Shown here: in pieces, positions 41,880 to 50,822 of the stretch
How positions within the stretch are numbered: position 1 is the stretch's first letter
Layout: the number at the start of each line of letters is the position of its first letter
NCBI GenBank assembly: GCA_016179045.1
Contig: JACOSL010000038.1
Span: 1-52,052, forward strand
Length of the DNA stretch: 52,052 nt
Source: Fimbriimonas ginsengisoli
GTDB taxonomy: Bacteria > Armatimonadota > Fimbriimonadia > Fimbriimonadales > Fimbriimonadaceae
Reading direction: 5' to 3'
The notes under the pieces: generated by a model
Databases searched by the model: none
The model's input: only the letters and a program-made list of their open reading frames with translations
What the model was told of the DNA's origin: nothing
Translations under genes and position numbers: made by a program

Positions 41880-44528
41880 CTAGCCGAGTACGACGTTGAC
41901 CAACTTGTTCGGCACCACGATCACCCGCCTCACCGACTTGCCGTCGATGTGAGGTTGCACCTTGGGCGAGGCGAGGGCGGCCGCCTCGAGCTCAGGCTGC
42001 CCGATCCCGGCGGGCACGTGCAGCGTGTCGCGCAATTTGCCGTTCACTTGCACGGCGATGGTCACGATGTCGTCCTTGGCGAGGTCCGCGTTCCACTTAG
42101 GCCATGGCGCGGTGTACGTAAAGCCCTCTTTCCCGATCGCGTGCCATAGCTCGTCTCCGCTGTGCGGGGCCGCAGGGCTAAGGAGCAGGATCAGGCTCTC
42201 AAGGGCCTCGCTCGCTGCCAGGCCGAGAGCGCGCGAAGGCTGGTCCGCGCGCACCCGGTCGCCCAACTCGTTGACGTAGATCATTAGGGCCGACACATAC
42301 GTGTTGAAGGCAAAGCGCTCGATGTCTTCGGTCGCCTTGCGGATCGTCTGGTGCGTGAGCCTGCGTACGGCCCGCGCGGGTTCGTCCAATTCTTCTAGGT
42401 CGAGGAGCGTGCGCCACTGGGGGTCGTACAACTCCTTGAGCTCGGATGCCAGCTTGAACACCCGGCTGAGATACCTGCTCGCCCCCTGCATCCCCTCGTT
42501 CGACCACCGCACGTCTTGCTCGAAAGGCGCGACGAACAATTCGTAGATGCGCAGGGCGTCGGCGCCGTATACGGCCACCGCCTCGTCGGGGGTTACCACG
42601 TTGCCCTTCGACTTGCTCATGCGCACCCAACGCCAAACGACCTGATCTTTGGGCAGTTCGGCTGCTTCCTCGAACGAGATCAGAATGCCTTCCTCGCCGA
42701 CATCCAGCTTCTCGCCTGGCGCCGGCTTTCGGAAGGGCGTATTCGCAAGCACCTGCCCTTGGTTGCGCAAGCACTGGAACGGCTCCTTCACCGGTACCAG
42801 CCCCTCATCGAAGAGCACCTTGGTCCAAAAGCGGGCATAGAGCAGGTGCATCACCGCGTGCTCGGCCCCGCCTACGTAGCAATCGACGGGCATCCAGTAA
42901 GCCACCTTCTCGGGCGACCAGGCCTTCTCGTGGTTATCGGGATCGCAAAAGCGCAGGAAATACCACGACGAGCAGGCGAACCCCCCCATCGTGTCGGTTT
43001 CCCTCTTGCCAAGGCGCCCGTCGGGATCGGTGACGTTGACGAACTCGGGAATGCCGGCAAGCGGGCTGGATCCGTCGCCCGATGGCTCGTAGTGGTCGAC
43101 GATCGGCAACTGCACGGGGAGTTGGTCCTCGGGCACGAGGTGATCGTGCCCGTCCGCGCCGTGGATGATGGGGATGGGGCACCCCCAATACCGCTGGCGC
43201 GAGATCAGCCAGTCGCGCAGCTTGTACTGCACCTTGCGCTCGCCGATGCCCCTGGTTTCGACCCATTGCCCGAGTGCTTCGATGGCTTGGGGCACGGGCA
43301 TGCCTGAGTACGAGCCCGAATTGACGAGCACGCCGCACTTGTCATCGAACGGCAAGCCGCACGGTGAACCGTCGGGGGAGATCACTTGCCGAATCGGGAT
43401 TGAGAACTTGGTGGCGAATTCGTGATCGCGGGCGTCGCCTCCGGGGACCGCCATGATCGCGCCGGTGCCGTAGGTGGCCATAACGTAATCCGCCACCCAA
43501 ATCGGCGTCTTCTCGCCGTTGACCGGATTGATCCCGTGCGCGCCCGTGAACACGCCCGTCTTATCTCGGCCAACCGCTTGACGGTCTTGATCGCTGAGGC
43601 GTTTGGCCGCTTCACAATACGCTGTGATCTCGCCCGCGTGAGGCTCGCCCACGATGCGGCGCAGCTTCTCGACGAGGGGATGCTCGGGCGCGAGCACCCA
43701 GAAGGTGACGCCGAAGATGGTGTCGATGCGGGTAGTGAAGACTTCGAAGGCGAGTTCGCGTTCCTTCGGCAACACCTGGAACTCACCGCTCGCGGGCGTT
43801 TCGCCACTTCCAAGAGGGGCAACCTTGGCCGAAAACTGCACCCCCTCCGATCGGCCGATCCAGTTGCGCTGCTGCGCCTTGATGCCCTCCGGCCAGTCGA
43901 CGGTGTCGAGATCGTCGATCAGGCGCTGGGCGTAGTCGGTGATCTTGAAGAACCACTGCGGGATCGTGCGCCGCTCGACCAAGGCGCCCGAGCGCTCCGC
44001 GCGCCCCGCGATCACCTCCTCGTCGGCAAGCACCGTCTTGTCGACCGGGTCCCAGTTCACAGTCGCGGGCTTGCGATGGGCCAGCCCGCGCCGATGCAGC
44101 ACCTCGAAAATCCACTGCGTCCAGCGGTAATAGGTGGGTTCGCTGGACGCGAATGAGCGGGACCAATCGTAGCTGATCCCGATCAATTCCATCTGCCGAC
44201 GGTAGGTGGCGGCGTATCGCTCGATCATCGGCGCGGGATGGGTCTTGTTCTTGATCGCCTCGTTTTCGGCGGGCAGGCCGAAGGCGTCGAAGCCCATCGG
44301 GTGGAGCACGTTATAGCCCTGCATCCGCTTCATCCGACAGACCACATCGGTGGGAATGTAGTTGCGGCAGTGGCCGACGCTGAGGCCGGCGCCGCTCGGG
44401 TACGGAAAGAAGTCCATCCCGTAGAACTTGGGCTTCTTCGGGTCCTCGGTGGTCTTAAAGAGGTCGGCCTCTTGCCAGGCGGCCGGCCACTTGGCCTCGA
44501 AGGCGGCGGGATCGTAACGGTCGGCCAT
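41880..44528 (-). CDS. leuS: Leucyl-tRNA synthetase
   Basis: A class I synthetase of 882 residues. The N-terminus has FFPYPSGAGLSVGHCRNY: the HIGH motif is Ser-Val-Gly-His (50-53). The insert with the editing site is present (WVADYVMATYGTGAIMAVPGGDARDHEFA), so it should proofread. KMSKS is RMSKSKGN at about 636. The anticodon-binding region and a C-terminal domain ending VIVVPNKLVNVVLG are complete. The ATG at 44528 fits homology from ADRYDPAAFEAKW. It lies 31 bases upstream of the tRNA-Met gene, on the same strand. Confidence 0.97.
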   Translation of the reverse strand: MADRYDPAAFEAKWPAAWQEADLFKTTEDPKKPKFYGMDFFPYPSGAGLSVGHCRNYIPTDVVCRMKRMQGYNVLHPMGFDAFGLPAENEAIKNKTHPAPMIERYAATYRRQMELIGISYDWSRSFASSEPTYYRWTQWIFEVLHRRGLAHRKPATVNWDPVDKTVLADEEVIAGRAERSGALVERRTIPQWFFKITDYAQRLIDDLDTVDWPEGIKAQQRNWIGRSEGVQFSAKVAPLGSGETPASGEFQVLPKERELAFEVFTTRIDTIFGVTFWVLAPEHPLVEKLRRIVGEPHAGEITAYCEAAKRLSDQDRQAVGRDKTGVFTGAHGINPVNGEKTPIWVADYVMATYGTGAIMAVPGGDARDHEFATKFSIPIRQVISPDGSPCGLPFDDKCGVLVNSGSYSGMPVPQAIEALGQWVETRGIGERKVQYKLRDWLISRQRYWGCPIPIIHGADGHDHLVPEDQLPVQLPIVDHYEPSGDGSSPLAGIPEFVNVTDPDGRLGKRETDTMGGFACSSWYFLRFCDPDNHEKAWSPEKVAYWMPVDCYVGGAEHAVMHLLYARFWTKVLFDEGLVPVKEPFQCLRNQGQVLANTPFRKPAPGEKLDVGEEGILISFEEAAELPKDQVVWRWVRMSKSKGNVVTPDEAVAVYGADALRIYELFVAPFEQDVRWSNEGMQGASRYLSRVFKLASELKELYDPQWRTLLDLEELDEPARAVRRLTHQTIRKATEDIERFAFNTYVSALMIYVNELGDRVRADQPSRALGLAASEALESLILLLSPAAPHSGDELWHAIGKEGFTYTAPWPKWNADLAKDDIVTIAVQVNGKLRDTLHVPAGIGQPELEAAALASPKVQPHIDGKSVRRVIVVPNKLVNVVLG

Positions 44529-44553
44529 ACCGCTTGATTGTATCAGGACGATG

Positions 44554-45090
44554 CTAGCCGGCGGATTCGCGCGGGCCCGCGCCTTCGGATGGCGCGGCCG
44601 GATCGTTCGACTTAGGAGGCGAGGGTCTCGGCTCGGGAAGCGGCGGGAACAGGGAAGCGAGCGTGATTCGCGTGTGCTCCATCTCGAGGTGCTCAATCGT
44701 TACGCTCAGGCTGCGCCCCCCCGGAGTCTTTCCTTGCACGAACCCCTTGAAACCCATGCTCTCGAATTCGTGCCCGAGGGCTTTGGCGTAAAACTGGCCG
44801 ACGGGCTCTACGGCATCGGAGGTTATGAGAAACACGTCGATCTCCGAGCGCTTGCCCAGTTGGCGCTCGGATGCCCACGGGCCCTTCTGCGAGAGCCTCG
44901 CGCCGGGATAAACCGGAATCTCGCCCTTGGCGAGCGCCTTCGCGACCTCGGGGTGACTATCAAGTGGCAGGCCCGACCCGTCATCGAGCAATGGCGGCTT
45001 CGTCGCAGAGACGCGCGCAGGCGAAGGCGGTTGGCAACCTGCCAAGCTGAGGAGCAGGGCCGGGATAAGGGCGGGGATTGGGTGGCGCAC
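44554..45090 (-). CDS. Hypothetical lipoprotein
   Basis: GTG at 45090 gives a 178-residue lipoprotein: RHPIPALIPALLLSLAGC with lipobox LAGC. The mature part has HPEVAKALAKGEIPVYPGARL, a motif seen in several putative exported proteins that bind the outer envelope, and SLSVTIEHLEMEHTRITLAS. The C-terminal roughly 25 residues are Pro/Ser/Glu-rich. Function unknown. It is upstream of leuS on the same strand (25 bases) and divergent from the pseudouridine synthase. Confidence 0.65.
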   Translation of the reverse strand: MRHPIPALIPALLLSLAGCQPPSPARVSATKPPLLDDGSGLPLDSHPEVAKALAKGEIPVYPGARLSQKGPWASERQLGKRSEIDVFLITSDAVEPVGQFYAKALGHEFESMGFKGFVQGKTPGGRSLSVTIEHLEMEHTRITLASLFPPLPEPRPSPPKSNDPAAPSEGAGPRESAG

Positions 45091-45135
45091 CGAACCTAAT
45101 TGTGCCGTTCCCGCGCAGGTTCGTGAGGCACGGGC

Positions 45136-46044
45136 GTGGAAATTGTCGCAAAACAATCGGATCGCTTGGATCGCCTCCTCGTGACTGAGTTGCCCGCTTT
45201 CAGCAGAACGCGGTTGGCCGCGCTGATATCGGAAGGCAAGGTGCTCGTCGACGGCCAGCCGCGCAAGCCCTCCTTCCATGTGGAAGCGGGGATGCGCGTA
45301 TGCCTCGATGCCCCCGAGCCCAGGGCGGCCCACGATTTGACCCCGAGCGATATCCCCCTCGATGTCGTTTACGAAGACGAAGCCATTCTGGTGGTCAACA
45401 AGCCACGTGGCCTTGCTTCTCATCCGGCACGGTCGCTTCGTGAGCCCACTCTGGTCAACGCGCTCTTGGCGCGTCCCCACGACCTGAGCGAGGTAGGTCC
45501 GCCCTTTCGGCCCGGGATCGTGCACCGGCTCGACAAGGAAACGACAGGGCTCTTGCTTGTGGCGAAAACCGACTTCGCGCACCTTGCTCTCGCCCGCCAG
45601 ATCGAGGCTCGCTCCGTATCCCGGATTTACGTAGCCTTGGCGCGGGGCCGGGTGGAGCAAGACTCCTTCCGGATCGAAGCGGCGGTCGCCCGCGACCGTC
45701 GCGATCGGAGGAAGATGGCGATAGACGCCGGCGGACGGTCGGCGGTGACTCACGGGCGGGTCTTAAACCGCGACGAAATGGCCACGCTGCTTGCGCTTAA
45801 GCTTGAAACGGGACGAACCCACCAAATCCGCGTTCATCTGGCCTCGATCGGCCATCCGGTCGTGGGAGATTCGATCTATGGCTCGAAGGGCAGGGAAGAG
45901 CTTCCTCTGCAACTCCACGCAACGCTGCTGGCCTTCGACCACCCGGTGACAGGCGAGCGCGTGGAACTCTACGCAGCCCCGCCGTTGGATTTTGCAAGGC
46001 GCGATGCGGTGAGCCGGACGGAACTCGAAGCTATTTGGGTGTAA
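45136..46044 (+). CDS. RluA/RluD-family pseudouridine synthase
   Basis: A 302-residue RNA-modifying enzyme. An S4-like RNA-binding domain (about 10-60, SRTRLAALISEGKVLVDGQ) precedes the catalytic domain with the signature HRLDKETTG (130-138, catalytic Asp133), KPRGLASHP, KLETGRTHQIRVHL and HPVVGDSIYG. The size and S4 domain fit RluC/RluD, which modify 23S rRNA, but the exact site is not evident. The GTG start at 45136 is used. It ends seven bases before the converging khpA stop. Confidence 0.93.
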   Translation: MEIVAKQSDRLDRLLVTELPAFSRTRLAALISEGKVLVDGQPRKPSFHVEAGMRVCLDAPEPRAAHDLTPSDIPLDVVYEDEAILVVNKPRGLASHPARSLREPTLVNALLARPHDLSEVGPPFRPGIVHRLDKETTGLLLVAKTDFAHLALARQIEARSVSRIYVALARGRVEQDSFRIEAAVARDRRDRRKMAIDAGGRSAVTHGRVLNRDEMATLLALKLETGRTHQIRVHLASIGHPVVGDSIYGSKGREELPLQLHATLLAFDHPVTGERVELYAAPPLDFARRDAVSRTELEAIWV

Positions 46045-46051
46045 GGGCCGC

Positions 46052-46294
46052 TCAGTCCTCGGTCGGAACCTTTACGAACGCCTTCTCGCGTTCGCGCGCT
46101 GCGACCGCGCTGACCACGCATCGGATAGCGGAAACCACTCGCCCGCTCTTGCCGATCACCTTGCCCACGTCGTCAGGCGCCACATGCACGAAGAAGATTC
46201 GCGTGGAGCCGTCGACCTCTTCCTCAATCCTCACGTCTTCCGGGTGCTCGACCACGGAACGCACAAGCGCTTCGACAAAGGGGCGATAGCTCAT
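46052..46294 (-). CDS. khpA: KH-domain RNA-binding protein KhpA (YlqC)
   Basis: An 80-residue protein with one KH domain and the loop VIGKSG (GxxG type, about 46-51). In Firmicutes KhpA pairs with KhpB/EloR to bind many RNAs and affect cell shape. It overlaps rpsP by four bases. The order ffh-rpsP-khpA is a common bacterial arrangement. The usual following genes rimM, trmD and rplS are not here; a converging gene comes next. Confidence 0.92.
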   Translation of the reverse strand: MSYRPFVEALVRSVVEHPEDVRIEEEVDGSTRIFFVHVAPDDVGKVIGKSGRVVSAIRCVVSAVAAREREKAFVKVPTED

Positions 46295-46839
46295 TCGGCC
46301 GCCGTCTCCGGAGCTTCGGCCGCCGCCTCTAGCTCAACGAGAGGTTCATCTTGGGGGGGCTCCGGCTCGGTTGCCGATTCCGCCTCAGGCTGTGGCTCAA
46401 TCGCGGATGCTTCAGGCTGTGCCTCGACGATAGCCTCGGGCTCGGCGGCGGCAACTTCCGCGACTGGCTCATCAGCCTTGGCTTTAGTCTTCGTTGCCGA
46501 CTCGGGATGGTCGATCGCGGACTTCACCGACATCGCGGCGGTGCGCTTATCGAGAAAGCTGTAATCCCTCTTCGCGTCGGGGCGAGCCTCGAAGTATTTC
46601 GGAAGAATCCCGATCTTGTTGAGAAGGTAAGCGGTGGTCTCGGTGGGGCGGGCGCCGTTCATCAGCCAGTGCATTGCGCGGGCTTCGTCGATCTGAATGT
46701 GGGTCGGCTTGACTATGGGGTCGTAGGTGCCGATGCTCTCGACGAAGCGTCCGTTGCGGGCGGCGGTGCTCGGCGCTACCACGACGCGGTAATAGGGCCG
46801 GCCTTTCGTGCCGATGCGGCGAAGTCGAATCTTAACCAT
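46291..46839 (-). CDS. rpsP: 30S ribosomal protein S16 with long acidic tail
   Basis: S16, normally 80-90 residues, here 182. Residues 1-about 95 are the S16 fold: MVKIRLRRIGTKGRPYYRVVVA, GRFVESIGTYDP, ALLNKIG-like segment and PTETTAYLLN. After about residue 110 comes a tail dominated by Glu, Ala and Pro (PEAIVEAQPEASAIEPQPEA), strongly acidic and probably disordered. Acidic S16 extensions occur in a few phyla. It might be processed off or contact ribosome factors. Confidence 0.93.
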   Translation of the reverse strand: MVKIRLRRIGTKGRPYYRVVVAPSTAARNGRFVESIGTYDPIVKPTHIQIDEARAMHWLMNGARPTETTAYLLNKIGILPKYFEARPDAKRDYSFLDKRTAAMSVKSAIDHPESATKTKAKADEPVAEVAAAEPEAIVEAQPEASAIEPQPEAESATEPEPPQDEPLVELEAAAEAPETAAE

Positions 46840-46856
46840 GAGTCTTGTGGTTCGCG

Positions 46857-48185
46857 TCAGCGGCGCCGCGCATGTCGTCCGTAGCGCTGCTTCATCAGCC
46901 CGATCTGCTTCATGTTCCGGCGCATCTCATAGAGCTGTTTGATCAGCCCGTTGACCTCTTCCACCGATGTGCCAGAGCCTCGCGCCAGACGCTTCCTTCG
47001 CGAACCGTTTATTATATCCGGGTTCGTGCGCTCGCGGGGCGTCATGCTCAGGATGATCGACTCGATTCGGTTGATCTTCTTGTCGTCGATCTGGTCGGGC
47101 GCCTCCTGCGGGATGTTGATGAACCCCGGCACCATCTTGAGCACGTTCTGAAGCGGGCCCATCTTGCGCATCGCCGCGAACTGCTGTAGCATGTCCTCGA
47201 AATTGAAGGTGCCCCGCGTGAGCTTGGCCTCGAGGTCGGCTGCGTCGCCTTGGTCGACCGCCTGCTCGGCTTTCTCGATGATGCCGAGCACATCGCCCAT
47301 GCCAAGGATGCGTTGAGCCATGCGGTCGGGGTGAAACAGCTCGAGCGCGTCGATCTGCTCGCCCACGCCGATAAACCGGACGGGAACCCCCGTCGCCTCG
47401 CGCACGCTCAGCACCGCGCCGCCGCGAGCGTCGCCGTCTAGCTTCGTGAAGATGGCCCCGGTCAGGGCGATCGCTTCATGAAAGGCGGCGGACACGTTCA
47501 CCGCTTCCTGGCCCGTGGTCGAATCGACCACGATAAGGGTCTCGTGGGGCTTGACCGCGTCGCGCACCGCCTTAAGCTCCCGCATGAGCGGCTCGTCGAT
47601 CTGCAGGCGCCCGGCCGTATCCACTATCAGCGTGTCGAGCAGCATATGCTTGCAGCGGCCCAGCGCGTCTTTGGCCACCTGCAGCGGCGTTTCTCCGCCC
47701 TTCGGAACCGCCACCGGCACGCCCACTTGCTCGCCGAGAACTTCCAATTGATGGATCGCGGCCGGCCGTTGAAGGTCGCAGGCGGCCATCATCGGCTTCT
47801 TGCCCTGCCCGATCAGCCATTTGGCGAGCTTGGCGGCGGTAGTCGTCTTGCCCGATCCTTGCAGGCCGCAGAGCAAAATCACCGTCGGGGGAGAGGACGC
47901 CCACTTGAACTTGCTGTACTCCCCGCCTAGCAGGTTGGTCAGTTCGTCGCGCACGATCCTGACGATCGTTTGGTCGGCGGAGAGGCTGCCGAATACATCT
48001 TCGCCGACCGCCTTCTCCTTTACCGAGGCCACGAAACGCTTGGCTACCGCGAAGTTGACGTCGGCTTCGAGCAACGCCACCCGCACCTCGCGCAGCATTG
48101 TGGCGACATCGTCTTCGGAGAGGCGCCCCTGGCGGCGCAAGCCCGCGAAAATGCCCGTAAGGCGGCGGGCCAGGTTGTCGAGCAT
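46857..48185 (-). CDS. ffh: Signal recognition particle protein Ffh
   Basis: The SRP GTPase of 442 residues that targets membrane proteins. N-domain (about 1-88), then G-domain with GLQGSGKT (107-114), VDTAGRLQIDEPLM, TKLDGDARGG and the M-domain from about 300 with RMAQRILGMGDVLGI and the RNA-binding RKRLARGSGTSVEEVNGLIKQ. It is the first gene of the ffh-rpsP-khpA operon. The hairpin at 48211 separates it from the upstream porin. Confidence 0.97.
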   Translation of the reverse strand: MLDNLARRLTGIFAGLRRQGRLSEDDVATMLREVRVALLEADVNFAVAKRFVASVKEKAVGEDVFGSLSADQTIVRIVRDELTNLLGGEYSKFKWASSPPTVILLCGLQGSGKTTTAAKLAKWLIGQGKKPMMAACDLQRPAAIHQLEVLGEQVGVPVAVPKGGETPLQVAKDALGRCKHMLLDTLIVDTAGRLQIDEPLMRELKAVRDAVKPHETLIVVDSTTGQEAVNVSAAFHEAIALTGAIFTKLDGDARGGAVLSVREATGVPVRFIGVGEQIDALELFHPDRMAQRILGMGDVLGIIEKAEQAVDQGDAADLEAKLTRGTFNFEDMLQQFAAMRKMGPLQNVLKMVPGFINIPQEAPDQIDDKKINRIESIILSMTPRERTNPDIINGSRRKRLARGSGTSVEEVNGLIKQLYEMRRNMKQIGLMKQRYGRHARRR

Positions 48186-48210
48186 GAAAGGGCAGTTTAC
48201 TAGAACCGCC

Positions 48211-48242
48211 GAGGGCCCGGAGGCTAAGCCATCCGGGCCCTC
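48211..48242 (-). terminator. Strong hairpin between porin and ffh
   Basis: GAGGGCCCGGA and TCCGGGCCCTC form an 11-base perfect stem with an inner GGC/GCC pairing in the loop. It follows the porin stop by 24 bases on the minus strand. There is no clear T run, so a terminator with weak tail or an mRNA-stabilising hairpin is likely. Confidence 0.6.
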
Positions 48243-48266
48243 GTGCTACAGGATTGGGATAGTCCG

Positions 48267-49484
48267 CTACATGCTGAAAGTCACGCGGAGCGTGGTGATC
48301 GTGTACTTGCTGGAAGCGGCGGACGAATCGTTCCACCACTCCCTCGCCAGCATCAGCTTCGCGCGTGGGCTGAGAGCGTGCTGGTAGCTGAGTCCGTGGG
48401 CGGTGGCCGTCTTGTTGGCCGAGTTCAGGTCGGACGTGAACTGCTCGTTGCGAAAGTCGAGCGAGCCGCTCTGCCCGACTTTGCCGCCGATCGTGATCTG
48501 ATAGCCGTGCATGTTCTTGGATACCGCGCTGACGCTGCCCGCCGTGCTCGGCACCCGATCTTGGCCGACTAAGCCCTCGGCGAGCACGTGCAGCCGACCG
48601 CCCGCGACGTTCTTGAGGATCGCATGGCCGTAGGCCAGCTTGCGATCGGTCTCAGGCGAAACTGCCGCCGTGCCCGCAAACGAGGGTCTGCGGCCGATCA
48701 GGCCCGACAGTCCGACCTCGACGTCCTTCTTGTTCAGCTTGATCCCACCCGTTCCCACCAACCGGCCGTGCCCGCCTGGAGCGAAGGTGAGCTGCTCGGG
48801 ATCCTCGCTGGTGAGCGCATTCCAAAGGCCGGCCTGGAGGGTCACGCCGCTCGCCATCGCTCGTAGGTTCACGCCGCGCCCTCGCTCGCCGGCGAATAAG
48901 GTGCGGTTATAGAGCGCGCGCTCGGGAAGTTCTCGGTCGATGTCGCCGCGCTGGAGGTCGTAGCCCAGTGGGAGCGCTATCTGCCCGGCGGTCGCGGCCC
49001 AGCCTCCGCCGGTTCCGGTGTAGGCGAGATAGGCATCTTTGGTGATCGAGCCATTCGTGTCTTTGCCGCCGGCGATGTCAAAGCTCGCCTTCATCGCCAT
49101 GTTGGTTTCGAGCTTGGCCTCAATGACGATACGCGTGCGTTTGGAGTAGAACGCGCTCTCTTCTTTGCCGGATTGGTCGCTACGCCTGAACTGGAATTGC
49201 TCGAAGCCGGAGAGCTTGACCCGCTCGAGCGCATCTAAGCGCTTAGCCTGCTCGGGGCTCAGGCCGCCGCTCTGCTTGGCATGCTTGAGTTCGTCGATCT
49301 CCGCCTGTTGGCGGCGGACCGTGTCGCGCAGCGCGGCCACCTCGCGGGCAAGCTCTTGCAGAAGCTTCGTGTTATCTTGCTGGCCGTCCTGGCGCGGGGC
49401 ATCCAGGGGAACGGCGAGCGCAGGCAACGAGAGGAATGCCGCCGCTGCCCAGCTTGCGGCGACTTTGAAACGCACCTTACCCAT
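48267..49484 (-). CDS. Outer-membrane porin, phosphate-selective (OprP/OprO)-like
   Basis: A 405-residue exported protein: signal peptide ending SLPALA, a coiled-coil segment (about 38-70, ELAREVAALRDTVRRQQAEIDEL), then an antiparallel beta-barrel with a strand pattern such as FEQFQFRR, RIVIEAKLETNMAMKASFDIAG, and a C-terminal strand ITTLRVTFSM ending in a hydrophobic residue, typical for barrel insertion. It resembles OprP/OprO-type porins with N-terminal coiled coils. The transported substance is uncertain. Confidence 0.82.
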   Translation of the reverse strand: MGKVRFKVAASWAAAAFLSLPALAVPLDAPRQDGQQDNTKLLQELAREVAALRDTVRRQQAEIDELKHAKQSGGLSPEQAKRLDALERVKLSGFEQFQFRRSDQSGKEESAFYSKRTRIVIEAKLETNMAMKASFDIAGGKDTNGSITKDAYLAYTGTGGGWAATAGQIALPLGYDLQRGDIDRELPERALYNRTLFAGERGRGVNLRAMASGVTLQAGLWNALTSEDPEQLTFAPGGHGRLVGTGGIKLNKKDVEVGLSGLIGRRPSFAGTAAVSPETDRKLAYGHAILKNVAGGRLHVLAEGLVGQDRVPSTAGSVSAVSKNMHGYQITIGGKVGQSGSLDFRNEQFTSDLNSANKTATAHGLSYQHALSPRAKLMLAREWWNDSSAASSKYTITTLRVTFSM

Positions 49485-49570
49485 GGCTCACTCTGACCGA
49501 TCCGAGCCGGGCTTAACATGAACGCAATCATGCTTTAACCCCTTCTTAAAGCGCAGAGTCCGCGCGCGCT
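49485..49570. promoter_or_regulatory. Divergent promoter region between porin and GT9 genes
   Basis: An 86-base gap between divergent genes, the least GC-rich spot here. It contains a CTTTAA-CCCCTTC-TTAAAG inverted repeat near 49534-49552. No clear -35/-10 boxes could be assigned. Confidence 0.35.
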
Positions 49571-50638
49571 GTGGGTGGTAAATTTCGGCCCCTTCCCGTG
49601 ATCGACCTTGCCCGCAAGGGCCCACCCGGACTCTCCGAGCGATTTCGCGCGCGCCCCCCGCGCTCGATGTTCTTCTTTCTCTTTCCGACCCTCGGCGACG
49701 CGGTGGTGATGACCGGCCCGCTCGGCTGGTTCCGTCGGCGCTACCCGGAGGCGAGGATCGTGGTCGCCACAAGTGCGTTGGCGCGGCCGATCTTGGAGGC
49801 GTGCCCGTTTGTGGACGAGGTGTGGCTCCGTCCACGGAGCCGGATCGCCGCGATGCTGGGCTTCGTCGCCCGGCTTCGGCGCGAGCGATTCGACCTCGGC
49901 ATCAACACCTACGGCCAGAACAACGGGCTGCTCATGATGGGGCTGGGACGGATGGGGGCGATCGTGGGGATGAAGACCTCCAAATACGCCCGGTTCTACG
50001 ACGCTTGGGACGAGAGCAACCCCGACGAGAACCTGGTGGTGGAGGGGATGGCGCGCATCGCGCGGATGGTCGACGTGGAGCCCGGCGATTGGCGGCCTGC
50101 GTTCACGATTCCACCCGAGATGGCCCAGGGCGCACGGGAATGGCTGGTCGCCGAGGGGCTGGGGCCGGGGGAGCCTTACGTGGCGATCCAAGTTGGCGCC
50201 TCGAACCCGAACAAGGCCTGGCCTTTGGCCCGATTTCTCGAGATCGCGGCGCGCGTTGAGGCGGCGGGAGTGCGGTGTGTGTACGTCGGCGGGCCGGCGG
50301 AGGCGTCAGCGCTCGCAGCAGTGGGGAAGGGAAGAGGCTTGAACCTGGCAGGGAAGTTGGAGGTGCTCGAAACCGCGGAGGTGCTTCGAGGGGCTCGGCT
50401 CCTCGTGACCAACGACTCCGGTCCCATGCACCTGGCCGGTGGGGTGGGCACCCGCTGCGTCGCGATCTATGGCCCCACGCGCCCGATCAACCATCCGCCT
50501 TATGGGGAAGGGCACGTTCTGATTCCAGGAGCTTGCGCCTGCGCGAGGAAGGACCAGGATTCGTGTTTGGGAACTTGTATCGCGGCGGTTGGCGTGGGCG
50601 AGGTCTGGCAAGGCATCGAACACGCGCTGAATACCTAG
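49571..50638 (+). CDS. Family 9 glycosyltransferase (ADP-heptose:LPS heptosyltransferase-like)
   Basis: A 355-residue GT-B enzyme. The N-terminal LGDAVVMTGPLGWFRRRYPEARI and the C-terminal VAIQVGASNPNKAWPLARFLEIA, YVGGPAEASA and LVTNDSGPMHLAGGVGTRCVAIYGPTRP are the hallmark motifs of heptosyltransferases and related GT9 proteins. It probably adds a sugar to LPS core or another surface glycan. GTG at 49571 gives about 32 extra N-terminal residues; GTG 49598 or ATG 49667 would start closer to the usual family start. Confidence 0.88.
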   Translation: MGGKFRPLPVIDLARKGPPGLSERFRARPPRSMFFFLFPTLGDAVVMTGPLGWFRRRYPEARIVVATSALARPILEACPFVDEVWLRPRSRIAAMLGFVARLRRERFDLGINTYGQNNGLLMMGLGRMGAIVGMKTSKYARFYDAWDESNPDENLVVEGMARIARMVDVEPGDWRPAFTIPPEMAQGAREWLVAEGLGPGEPYVAIQVGASNPNKAWPLARFLEIAARVEAAGVRCVYVGGPAEASALAAVGKGRGLNLAGKLEVLETAEVLRGARLLVTNDSGPMHLAGGVGTRCVAIYGPTRPINHPPYGEGHVLIPGACACARKDQDSCLGTCIAAVGVGEVWQGIEHALNT

Positions 50639-50674
50639 CGCGGGAGTGGCGCGCTCCTTCGTGTCCGGCCTAAT

Positions 50675-50699
50675 GCCTCCAGACTTGCAGTCTGGAGGC
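50675..50699. repeat. Palindromic intergenic repeat, family 1 (GCCTCCAGACT..AGTCTGGAGGC)
   Basis: A perfect 11-base stem with a TGC loop, identical in its arms to 12017-12041. It lies 37 bases after the GT9 stop. Confidence 0.75.
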
Positions 50700-50822
50700 T
50701 CTTGCGCTTAATGAAGTTCCGGAAGACGGGCCAGTCCACCCACGACATCTATGAGCGCGGGAAGCGCAACGCCGGGTTTCGCTGAATGACGCGTGTCTTC
50801 CCCTCAGACCCCTAATCATCGT

